From Marinobacter sp. SS13-12 (GTDB lineage Bacteria; Pseudomonadota; Gammaproteobacteria; Pseudomonadales; Oleiphilaceae), in the NCBI RefSeq assembly GCF_030227115.1, contig NZ_JASSUA010000001.1, forward strand, positions 806,001-870,000: DNA of 64,000 bases, given 5' to 3'. The position numbers and the translations under genes are program-made. The notes under the pieces were generated by a model. The model did no database searches, was not told the DNA's origin, and worked only from the letters and a program-made list of their open reading frames with translations. The stretch's first letter is position 1, and every line of letters starts with the position of its first letter. Positions 52,401 to 58,953 of the stretch are shown here, piece by piece.

Positions 52401-52985
52401 GAGCGCTTTTTTGCGCCGGACGGCGTACTGGATCAGTTCTATAACGAGAACCTGAAACTGTTCCTGGAAGATCATCCGGAGCACATTGCCGGTTCCAAAC
52501 GCGCCAGTCTGGTTCGTCGCGACGTGTTGGCGTCGCTGGAGAAGGCTGAAAATATCCGCCGCGCCTTCTTCACACGAAGCGGCTCGCTGGATGTCGAGTT
52601 TGCGATGGAGCCGTTGCACCTGTCTTCCAACAAGCGTCGCAGCGTCATGAACGTGGACGGGCAACTGGTGGAGTTCAGTCACGGTCCGAGCCAGAGCATT
52701 CCACTAGTGTGGCCCAATACCTTGCGGGATTCGGTCGAAAGCCGGGTCACTCTGGTGCCCACGGAGGTGAACCGCTCCCCCCGAAGTATCTCGGAAAACG
52801 GCCCATGGGCCCTGTTTCGCCTGCTGGATGAGGCAGATATCACCGGCGTGAGCAACAGTGCCGTGGACGTACGGTTTGCGCTGGATGAAGGCGAGATGCG
52901 TTATCGCCTGCATGCGGGCAGTAATACCAACCCGTTCACGCAGAAGTTACTGGCGGGGTACCGGATTCCACGTAGTCTGTATTAG
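49401..52985 (+). CDS. tssM: T6SS membrane complex core protein TssM (IcmF/VasK)
   Basis: TssM spans the envelope and contacts TssL and TssJ. ATG 49401 is spaced 9 nt from AGGA; an in-frame ATG at 49392 touches that site and is less likely. The 1194-aa protein has two N-terminal membrane helices (about 15-70), a cytoplasmic NTPase-like domain with Walker A GLEDAGKTS (135-143) and FTKMDLLYGF, a third helix near 450-470, then a long periplasmic helical part and the C-terminal beta domain that binds TssJ. It is the last T6SS gene here. Confidence 0.97.
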   Translation: MWRQALLIGRRILPYVRSAAPITLALGVVVLLAATWWLGPRLEINGEYPLAAWQMRALVTLVVVLLVAMAWGMVLARKLRKVNVAKAQEQKEEEDPILPLERRQQRLLDRRLAELKSNLPGRKGVYRLPWYLVMGLEDAGKTSLIQRSGQTYTLTNVTRNPRTERNPFGFEWWVGDNGVLIDPDGELLSQNDGQGAGSEIQQRLWTHFINWLEKNRPQRPLNGVVLAVDLARLSTANEQQRQAQAILLRTRLRELMEQLGSRLPVYISFTKMDLLYGFAPFARTLSKAEREQPLGFTFQLDGQQDPDDWLGEFDQSFSKLAEQLGERLPDVLSATRDAEERAAAYSFTRQLAGLKPVLEQFLADLLSADAFSTPALVRGTYFTSVVQEGVPEDAFVSAAAASYGLAGPIQPAQRGGQSSSLFTEKLFPNIIYREAGLAGDNQKVVGRRRRQVAVAAIVAVVAGLGMTAGWQHYFIQNAEAAMAVEERVRSFIDNWRPIGYEPDTTGRNLLEPLDQLQEATLAFGDYRAEPAVVADMGLYKGHKIGPEVEESYLDMLAYQFMPALMLGVMGEMSDAPDLSSERLDHLRVLRMLYDASGRRRDIVHRYMSEYWQRAYPAQRNLQQRLLSHLDYALLHTDLNQRVAEGDKTADMALAPFRSSVQWAQHELGRIATPERVYRDLEKEAEQNFQSPLDLARESGPAFSTVFVRLDEFGEPLDDENTEQDDPAVIPSLLTRQGLDSWFLRKSGSVTELALVDAWVLGRRDDVDFSEADEARLQAQLQSLYAENYVANWRRALSRLDIQSFSDLNHGVRVLESLTSGHEPLNQLLAHVTANTRLIPGGSEEAEAARKVMEQSAHFQMVQEIERQFTDLNELMDKQGDDPSDMEQVMEVVHSLHTYLRGIQEAPDRGKAALSAARARMGLRGADPIFTLQRVASNQPAPLDRMLEKLASESWRVVLDQAVAQLERQWYREVYQPFQQSLARHYPFSPGAGRDAALQDFERFFAPDGVLDQFYNENLKLFLEDHPEHIAGSKRASLVRRDVLASLEKAENIRRAFFTRSGSLDVEFAMEPLHLSSNKRRSVMNVDGQLVEFSHGPSQSIPLVWPNTLRDSVESRVTLVPTEVNRSPRSISENGPWALFRLLDEADITGVSNSAVDVRFALDEGEMRYRLHAGSNTNPFTQKLLAGYRIPRSLY

Positions 52986-53016
52986 GCTAGCGGGTATTGA
53001 TAGGGAAGGATAACCA

Positions 53017-53460
53017 ATGAATGGACTGCTGATACTCGTTTGTTTGCTGATCACCCCCATCGCCCAGGCCGGCACTTACCGCTGGGTCGATGAGAATGGC
53101 CAGACCCATTTCGGTGACCGGCCACCGGCGAACACTGCCGCAGACGAAGTGACCCTGAAGGCCACTACCCCGTCCCCGGACGAGGCCGTTCGTCAACGCA
53201 AACAGCGGATGAACGAGTTTCTGGAACAGACTGAGCAGGAGCGTGCTGAGCGTAACAAGGCTGAGGCCGAACAGCAGGCAAAGGCCACTAAGCATGCCGC
53301 CCGTTGCCAGGCCCTCCGGGCGCGATTGAAATTTCTCAAGAGTGTCTCGGGGATTTACCGGCTCAACAGCGAAGGTGAGCGCGTTTTCGTCGACGATGAA
53401 GAAAACGAGCGCCTTCGTCGTGAGTTTCGGGCCAGGGTTCAGAGCGAATGTGGTGGCTGA
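53017..53460 (+). CDS. DUF4124 exported protein
   Basis: The 147-aa protein has a short signal peptide (ending AQA, residue 18), then the DUF4124 core GTYRWVDENGQTHFGDRPPA, followed by a Glu/Lys/Gln-rich coiled-coil region with one Cys (AARCQALRARLKFL) and a last Cys near the C-terminus that could pair with it. DUF4124 proteins are periplasmic and common in marine gammaproteobacteria; function unknown. It follows tssM by 31 nt and may be co-transcribed with the T6SS. Confidence 0.88.
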   Translation: MNGLLILVCLLITPIAQAGTYRWVDENGQTHFGDRPPANTAADEVTLKATTPSPDEAVRQRKQRMNEFLEQTEQERAERNKAEAEQQAKATKHAARCQALRARLKFLKSVSGIYRLNSEGERVFVDDEENERLRREFRARVQSECGG

Positions 53461-53566
53461 TAGCGGGACTGGAATAATGAGCCGGGCAGGCACTGAACCG
53501 CCACGTTCAATCGAGTGAACGTCACGTTAGCCCACCAGGTCCGGTTCCGTGTGCTACATTAATAAT

Positions 53567-53597
53567 AACCATGGTCATTTTTTACCATTCCATGGTT
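53567..53597. promoter_or_regulatory. inverted repeat upstream of the DUF883 operon
   Basis: AACCATGG (53567-53574) and CCATGGTT (53590-53597) are exact inverted repeats around a T-rich 15-nt spacer, 114 bp before the DUF883 gene. A second short hairpin, ACGTTCA/TGAACGT, lies at 53503-53522 and could end the upstream transcript. The remainder of the 250-bp gap shows nothing else I can name. Confidence 0.4.
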
Positions 53598-53710
53598 CCT
53601 GAATGCGGTCGGGAAATAATCAGGCTTTATTTTTCAGGAATTCAGTCAATAGTTCTTATCGTTACCAAAAGCCGAAATAGCAGTATGTTTTACTGACAAG
53701 GAGGCAACAA

Positions 53711-54034
53711 ATGGAAGCGAAATCCAACCAGAACGATTATGAACAGGTCAAAGCGGATCTTCAGAAGCTCCGCGAGGATCTCTCCCAACTCACCAAAAAC
53801 GTGGCCGAAGGGCAAAAGAGCAATATCAGCAGTCTCCGTGACGAAATTCGCCGGGAAAGCCGCGAGGCCTTTGACCAGGTGAAGCAGCGGGGGGATGAGG
53901 CCATCCATCGTGCCCGTGATGCCGGCAGCAAGGCCGTCGATGATGTCGAGCACAAAATTGAGGAGCGGCCATTCCTCAGCATTATTATCATGTTCCTCGC
54001 CGGGCTACTTGTCGGTCGGTTGCTGGACCGCTGA
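53711..54034 (+). CDS. DUF883 family (ElaB/YqjD-like) membrane-anchored protein
   Basis: The 107-aa protein is a long charged amphipathic helix (VKADLQKLREDLSQLTKNV ... KQRGDEAIHRARDAGSKAVDDVEHKIEE) followed by one C-terminal membrane helix (FLSIIIMFLAGLLVGRLL). This is the ElaB/YqjD plan; E. coli relatives are tail-anchored, bind ribosomes and are induced in stationary phase. The next gene starts 2 nt later, as with yqjD-yqjE in E. coli. Confidence 0.88.
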   Translation: MEAKSNQNDYEQVKADLQKLREDLSQLTKNVAEGQKSNISSLRDEIRRESREAFDQVKQRGDEAIHRARDAGSKAVDDVEHKIEERPFLSIIIMFLAGLLVGRLLDR

Positions 54035-54036
54035 TA

Positions 54037-54534
54037 ATGCCTGATTCAGCCTGGCTACAGGGCGTCCTGCGCAAGGCAGTCGCAGCCATTATCGGATTCA
54101 TGTTGGCTCTGGTGCTGCTGGTCGCCCTGTTGATTACCGGTTTTTACCTGCTCGTTAATGCCGCCACACTGGCGTTGTCCCCCACGCTGGGTGAGGCCGG
54201 TGCTTTGGCGGTGACGGGTTTGTCCTGTCTGTTGTTACTGGCTCTGTTTTTCTATCGGATGACCCGTCCGGTTGCCTCGAAGAAGTCTGCTCATGGAGGC
54301 AAAGAACAGTCTGCGTCACCGATTGACACGATCAGGGAGCTTGTCCGCAATAATCCCCTGGAAGCCGTTGCTGCGGCGTTCACTCTTGGCGTGGTGGAGC
54401 AGAGCGACCCGCGCCTGAAGTCGCTGCTGTTGCAGGGCGGCATGGTGCTGATGAAAGAAGCGGAAGCTGAACAGGCCCGAGGGCAGGAAACATCGGACGC
54501 ACCTGCCAGCAACACGGGCGCGCCAGTCACCTGA
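54037..54534 (+). CDS. YqjE/holin-like small membrane protein
   Basis: The 165-aa protein has two membrane helices (about 15-45 and 52-76) with a short Gly/Ala turn, a basic segment, and a soluble C-terminal tail with IDTIRELVRNNPLEAVAAAFTLGVV. Position 2 nt after a DUF883 gene and the two-helix N-terminus match the yqjD-yqjE arrangement. The tail is longer than in E. coli YqjE. The family relationship is inferred from layout. Confidence 0.65.
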   Translation: MPDSAWLQGVLRKAVAAIIGFMLALVLLVALLITGFYLLVNAATLALSPTLGEAGALAVTGLSCLLLLALFFYRMTRPVASKKSAHGGKEQSASPIDTIRELVRNNPLEAVAAAFTLGVVEQSDPRLKSLLLQGGMVLMKEAEAEQARGQETSDAPASNTGAPVT

Positions 54535-54605
54535 TCGTCACCACAACGTAACCCGCCCCATTGATAATGGCTGTGCAGTTTCATTCATCGCACAGGGAGC
54601 TTGTT

Positions 54606-55844
54606 ATGAAGTTACGCACGTTGCTGGTTATGGCATTGCTGATGTCATTGGTCTCCGTCGCCAATGCCAGCCCGGGTGGGCAAGGCAAGGGCGAGGTGCA
54701 TCTCGGGCCCAGGCCGTTCTGGCTGGTGCAGGACATGGATGAGGGGCCACTCAAAGACGCTTTGCAGTCCTGCCATGCCAGAAAACCCAGACCTACGGAT
54801 TTCTCGATAGGGCACCGGGGTGCGCCCTTGCAGTTTCCGGAACACACACTGGAATCCTACGTGGCGGCCGCTCAGATGGGAGCCGGTATCCTGGAGTGCG
54901 ATGTCGCCTTCACCAGGGACCGGGAACTGGTCTGCCGCCATGCCCAGAACGATCTTCACACCACCACCAATATCGTGACCATTCCGGAACTGAACGCCAA
55001 GTGCACACAGCCATTTGTGCCGGCGGATCCGCAAAGCGGCACCGAGGCTCAGGCAGAATGCCGCACCAGCGATATTACGCTGGAGGAGTTCAAGTCCCTG
55101 GAGGGCAAGATGGACGCGTTCAACCCCATGGCGACGACGCCCGAAGAATACCTGGGGGGAACGGCGGACTGGCGTACTGACCTGTACAGCAGTCGCGGCA
55201 CCCTGTTGACCCATCAGGAAAGTATCGAGCTGTTCAAGGCGCTGGGTGTGAAGTTCACTCCGGAGCTGAAAACACCGGTGGTAGAGATGCCGTTCGAAGG
55301 AGATTACAGCCAGCAGGATTATGCCCGCCAGATGATCCAGGACTACATCGATGCTGGTGTAAACCCGAGGGATGTCTGGCCGCAATCGTTCCTGCTGGAC
55401 GATGTGCTGTTCTGGATCAGTGATATGCCCCGGTTTGGAAAGCAGGCCGTGTTCCTGGACCAGCAGCCGATGACGGCGGAAAACTCGTCCCTGGCGTGGA
55501 TGGAGAGCCTGTCCGCACAAGGGGTGAATGTCCTGGCACCGGCGCTGTGGAAGATGCTGACCCTGGATGGCCATCAGCAAATCGTGCCGTCGGAGTATGC
55601 GGAAAATGCCAGGGCCGCTGGGCTGGACCTGATTGCCTGGACGGTTGAACGCAGCGGCCCGCTGGCTGATGGCGGTGGCTGGTATCACCAGACCATAACC
55701 GATGCCATCAATAACGACGGTGACGTGTTCAAGGTCATTGACGTGCTGGCGCGGGAGGTCGGGGTCATCGGCATCTTCTCCGACTGGCCGGCGACCACCA
55801 CCTACTATGCCAACTGCATGGGATTCGCAGGTCGGGGCCATTAG
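54606..55844 (+). CDS. periplasmic glycerophosphodiester phosphodiesterase
   Basis: This enzyme hydrolyses glycerophosphodiesters released from lipids to sn-glycerol-3-phosphate and an alcohol. ATG 54606 follows GGGAGC; the open frame upstream has no site. The 412-aa protein has a signal peptide (LVSVANA-S, residue 22), catalytic [17 protein letters not shown] (first His), [18 protein letters not shown] (metal acids and second His) and a C-terminal [11 protein letters not shown]. It is nearer the long GlpQ form than the short UgpQ. Single gene. Confidence 0.93.
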   Translation: MKLRTLLVMALLMSLVSVANASPGGQGKGEVHLGPRPFWLVQDMDEGPLKDALQSCHARKPRPTDFSIGHRGAPLQFPEHTLESYVAAAQMGAGILECDVAFTRDRELVCRHAQNDLHTTTNIVTIPELNAKCTQPFVPADPQSGTEAQAECRTSDITLEEFKSLEGKMDAFNPMATTPEEYLGGTADWRTDLYSSRGTLLTHQESIELFKALGVKFTPELKTPVVEMPFEGDYSQQDYARQMIQDYIDAGVNPRDVWPQSFLLDDVLFWISDMPRFGKQAVFLDQQPMTAENSSLAWMESLSAQGVNVLAPALWKMLTLDGHQQIVPSEYAENARAAGLDLIAWTVERSGPLADGGGWYHQTITDAINNDGDVFKVIDVLAREVGVIGIFSDWPATTTYYANCMGFAGRGH

Positions 55845-55948
55845 ACAGCGGTTGCCTCGCAGCCGGAATCTGGTGGAAATTCAGCCAATCGTTAAAGCGC
55901 TTTTCAGAGTAGACTGGTGGTTACATCATCAGACGGTAACGGTTGTGC

Positions 55949-56857
55949 ATGGATACAGATACCAGCCCGGCATGGCAAAGACATGCCTCAGCCATTCTCA
56001 GCGGGTTTTTCGGGGACTGGCTTGAGGCGCGCAATAACCCCCTGGCGATGCCCATGACGTTTTTCCATGGGCATGAGCCGGTTAATCCGGGCTCTCCTGA
56101 TCTGGAGAACCCTGGCTCCACGTTGTGCCTGTCGATTCACGGCCTGATGGAACTGGAGTCGGTATGGGCTATCCCGGGCCGGGATGGGGCTCATTACGGC
56201 TCGCTGCTAGCGGCTGAGAACAGCGACATTACACCGCTTACCCTCCGGTACAATAGCGGTCGGTCTATCTGCCACAACGGAGAAACGCTCGCCGACATGC
56301 TTGATACCCTGGTCAGCCACTGGCCCGTGCCCGTTGAGCGGATAATCCTGATCGGGCACAGCATGGGCGGGTTGCTGATTCGCAGTGCCAGCCACTTTGG
56401 TCAACGCCATGGTCATCACTGGGTGGAACAGCTCAGGGACTGCGTCTACGTCGGCTCCCCCCACGATGGCTCCTGGCTGGCAAGGGGTGCGATGGCGACG
56501 GCTGACCGGATGAATAAGGCGCCGAGGGACTATTTGCGGGTGCTGGGCGAAGTGATAGATCTGCGCAGCGAGGGTATTCGCAACCTGTCCCGCGGCGAAG
56601 TGTTGAGCAGCGAAGATGGCGAGCCGCCTTTGCTGCCAGGTGCCCGACATTACGTTGTCTGTGGTTTGCTGGCGCGTACCCGTGCACATCCGGTGAATGC
56701 GCTGTTCGGTGATGCGCTGGTACAGGAATCCAGTGCCCGCGGCCGCGAGCGCAAAGGCTGGACACTCACTGGTGAAGCCAGCTTTCCAGGTGTAGACCAT
56801 ATCCGCCTGGCTCATCATCCCGATGTCGCTGACCAACTGAGGAGGTGGTTGTTATGA
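55949..56857 (+). CDS. alpha/beta hydrolase, lipase-like
   Basis: This soluble serine hydrolase of about 302 aa has no signal peptide. The oxyanion strand LCLSIHGLMELES is near residue 60, the nucleophile elbow GHSMGGLL holds the catalytic Ser near residue 138, and YVGSPHDGSWLAR and a late GVDHIRLAHHPDV supply the probable His. The PGAP1/triacylglycerol-lipase-like pattern suggests an ester substrate; which one is unknown. The ATG at 55949 has no strong site. It overlaps the next small gene by 4 nt. Confidence 0.82.
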   Translation: MDTDTSPAWQRHASAILSGFFGDWLEARNNPLAMPMTFFHGHEPVNPGSPDLENPGSTLCLSIHGLMELESVWAIPGRDGAHYGSLLAAENSDITPLTLRYNSGRSICHNGETLADMLDTLVSHWPVPVERIILIGHSMGGLLIRSASHFGQRHGHHWVEQLRDCVYVGSPHDGSWLARGAMATADRMNKAPRDYLRVLGEVIDLRSEGIRNLSRGEVLSSEDGEPPLLPGARHYVVCGLLARTRAHPVNALFGDALVQESSARGRERKGWTLTGEASFPGVDHIRLAHHPDVADQLRRWLL

Positions 56858-57141
56858 ACAAGCAGGATCTCAACTGGTGGGCCGGGGTTGCCGATGTGGC
56901 CGCCAGTGGTATCGATCATGGTGCACGCAAGCTCGAACGGGTGCATCTGGGCATTGCGGACGAAACGTTCAACCTTCTGCGGCAGGTGCCGGTGACCAGG
57001 CCCTGGAGTGATGGCATTCGCACGATCCATCACGGCATTTCCCGTCTGTCGTACCGCAGTGTATCGCTAGCCGCCAGTGGCCTGGGCGGATTGGCCAGGC
57101 GGGCAAATGTCACGAAAAGTTGTGAATCTGACATTAAATAG
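56854..57141 (+). CDS. small protein coupled to the hydrolase gene
   Basis: The 95-aa protein starts at ATG 56854, overlapping the hydrolase stop (ATGA) with GGAGG 8 nt upstream, so it is very likely translated and coupled. The sequence is helical and amphipathic (WWAGVADVAASGIDHGARKLERVHLGIADETFNLL), basic near the end (RRANVTK). No signal or membrane helix. I do not recognise it; a partner or chaperone of the hydrolase is a reasonable guess. Confidence 0.72.
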   Translation: MNKQDLNWWAGVADVAASGIDHGARKLERVHLGIADETFNLLRQVPVTRPWSDGIRTIHHGISRLSYRSVSLAASGLGGLARRANVTKSCESDIK

Positions 57142-57289
57142 CATGAAACATATGTGAACAGACCGTATTGCGCATTTAATGCACATCCTGCCTGTTTGTA
57201 GGTAGCCTGAGATCAGGTAATCGGTACGAAGCTTTACCGGTTAAACCATTGGGAACTTATCAATGACTGAACTCAGAAGGATGGATGCT

Positions 57290-57868
57290 ATGAGTTACAA
57301 ATCCGGTTTTGCATGTGTAACCGTTCTGACCTCGGCCATGCTGGTGGCGCCGGTTGTCTGGGCACAGGACAATACCGACAGGGACAGTTCCGGTGTCTAT
57401 GTCAGTGGTAGTTACGGTGGCTACAAGTCACATGGCGGCGAGTTCGATGATGAGAATGACCTGTTTGGCGTGGGGCTGGGTTACCAGTTCAACGAGTTCT
57501 TCGCCGTGGAGGCGGAATACATTGATTTTGGCAACTTCGGCGATGACGACGTCGATGGCAAGTTGAAGGGAACATCGCTCGGCTTGCGTGGACGGTTGCC
57601 GCTGACGGATACCTTTGGTGTCTACGCCAAGGCGGGTGCGTTTGCATCGTCGTTTGATGTCGATGCGTTCGATGAAAGTGAGACCTACGATGAGGTCAAT
57701 CCGTTCGTGGGCGCCGGTGTTGATTTCCGGGTCACCGAGAAACTGACGGCATTCGCAGAATATAACCGCTACAACGTTGATATTGACGAGGACGATTTCA
57801 ATGGTCAGGTCACTAACGATGGGCCGGACTTTGATACCGGCCGCGTTGGTATGCGTTTCCAGTTCTGA
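57290..57868 (+). CDS. outer-membrane beta-barrel protein (OmpA-like 8-strand)
   Basis: The 192-aa protein has a signal peptide (LVAPVVWAQ, residue 26) and an eight-stranded barrel pattern: alternating YVSGSYGGYKSHG, FGVGLGYQFNEFFAVEAEYIDFG, GTSLGLRGRLPL, FGVYAKAGAF, PFVGAGVDFRVTEKLTAFAEYNRY, and a C-terminal RVGMRFQF ending in Phe, the BAM recognition signal. Loops are very acidic (DDENDLF, EDDFNG). ATG 57290 is best spaced from AGAAGG. No peptidoglycan-binding domain is present. Confidence 0.88.
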   Translation: MSYKSGFACVTVLTSAMLVAPVVWAQDNTDRDSSGVYVSGSYGGYKSHGGEFDDENDLFGVGLGYQFNEFFAVEAEYIDFGNFGDDDVDGKLKGTSLGLRGRLPLTDTFGVYAKAGAFASSFDVDAFDESETYDEVNPFVGAGVDFRVTEKLTAFAEYNRYNVDIDEDDFNGQVTNDGPDFDTGRVGMRFQF

Positions 57869-57877
57869 TGTGCGAGC

Positions 57878-57918
57878 GTAATGGCCCGGGGCAATACGCC
57901 CCGGAGCCCGCTCATTAC
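57878..57918. terminator. hairpin between convergent barrel and cysK genes
   Basis: CCGGGGC (57886-57892) and GCCCCGG (57898-57904) form a perfect 7-bp stem with a 5-nt loop. An outer GTAATG/CATTAC pair (57878-57883/57913-57918) reaches into the cysK stop codon. There is no T-tract; a bidirectional terminator is likely by position. Confidence 0.5.
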
Positions 57919-58886
57919 TGCACGTTTTCCAGCTCGCCGAATCGGTCTGTAAACAAGGCGGATGACAGGTAACGCTCTGCGGAGTCCGGCAGGACCACCA
58001 CGATATTCTTGCCCTTGAATTCCGGCAGCTTGCCAATCCTTACCGCCGCGACAACCGCTGCACCGCAGGAAATTCCGCACAGAATACCTTCTTCCTGCAT
58101 CAGCCGGTGCGCCATGTCCATCGCCTCCTGATTACTGACGGTTTCCACCCGGTCCACCAGATCCATGTCCAGGTTGCCCGGAATGAAGCCTGCGCCAATG
58201 CCTTGAATCTTGTGGGGTGCAGGCGTCAGGTCCTGACCGCCAAGGGACTGGGTGATGATGGGTGAGTCTTCCGGTTCCACAGCAACGGTGGTTATGGCTT
58301 TACCCCGGGTGTTGCGGATGTAGCGGACAACGCCGGTCAGGGTGCCGCCGGTACCAACACCGGATACAAAGATATCAACGGCGCCATCGGTGTCGTTCCA
58401 GATTTCCGGGCCGGTGGTGTCCTCGTGAATCCGGGGGTTTGCCGGATTCTCGAATTGCTGCGGCATAAAGTGCTGGTCCGGGTCTTCGGCAACAATTTCC
58501 TCGGCTTTGGCGATTGCACCCTTCATGCCCTTGGGTGGTTCCGTCAGCACCAGCTCTGCCCCCAAAGCCTTCAGTACCTTCCGCCGCTCCAGGCTCATTG
58601 AGGAAGGCATGGTCAGCAGCAGCTTATAGCCTCGCGCCGCTGCGACAAAGGCCAGGGCGATGCCGGTATTGCCACTGGTGGGTTCAACGATGGTCATGCC
58701 GGGCTTGAGGACACCGCGTTTTTCAGCATCCCAGATCATGGCGGCGCCAATCCGGCATTTTACCGAGTAGGCCGGGTTGCGACCTTCAATCTTGGCCCAG
58801 ATGGTAGCGCCTTCGTTAACCCGGTTAAGCGCCACCAGCGGTGTGTTGCCGATCGACAGAGAGTTATCCTGGTAAATCTTGGCCAT
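57915..58886 (-). CDS. cysK: cysteine synthase A (O-acetylserine sulfhydrylase)
   Basis: This PLP enzyme makes cysteine from O-acetylserine and sulfide. The 323-aa protein has [12 protein letters not shown], the PLP lysine in [11 protein letters not shown], the substrate loop [20 protein letters not shown] phosphate-binding loop, and [22 protein letters not shown] precedes the ATG at 58886. The C-terminus lacks the Ile that binds SAT in E. coli CysK (ends ENVQ). Stand-alone gene. Confidence 0.96.
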   Translation of the reverse strand: MAKIYQDNSLSIGNTPLVALNRVNEGATIWAKIEGRNPAYSVKCRIGAAMIWDAEKRGVLKPGMTIVEPTSGNTGIALAFVAAARGYKLLLTMPSSMSLERRKVLKALGAELVLTEPPKGMKGAIAKAEEIVAEDPDQHFMPQQFENPANPRIHEDTTGPEIWNDTDGAVDIFVSGVGTGGTLTGVVRYIRNTRGKAITTVAVEPEDSPIITQSLGGQDLTPAPHKIQGIGAGFIPGNLDMDLVDRVETVSNQEAMDMAHRLMQEEGILCGISCGAAVVAAVRIGKLPEFKGKNIVVVLPDSAERYLSSALFTDRFGELENVQ

Positions 58887-58953
58887 GGTGGTCTCCTTTT
58901 TGCGTCGTGAGTATCGCAAAGGATAGCATCACGTGGCCCGACCTGGATGCCAG

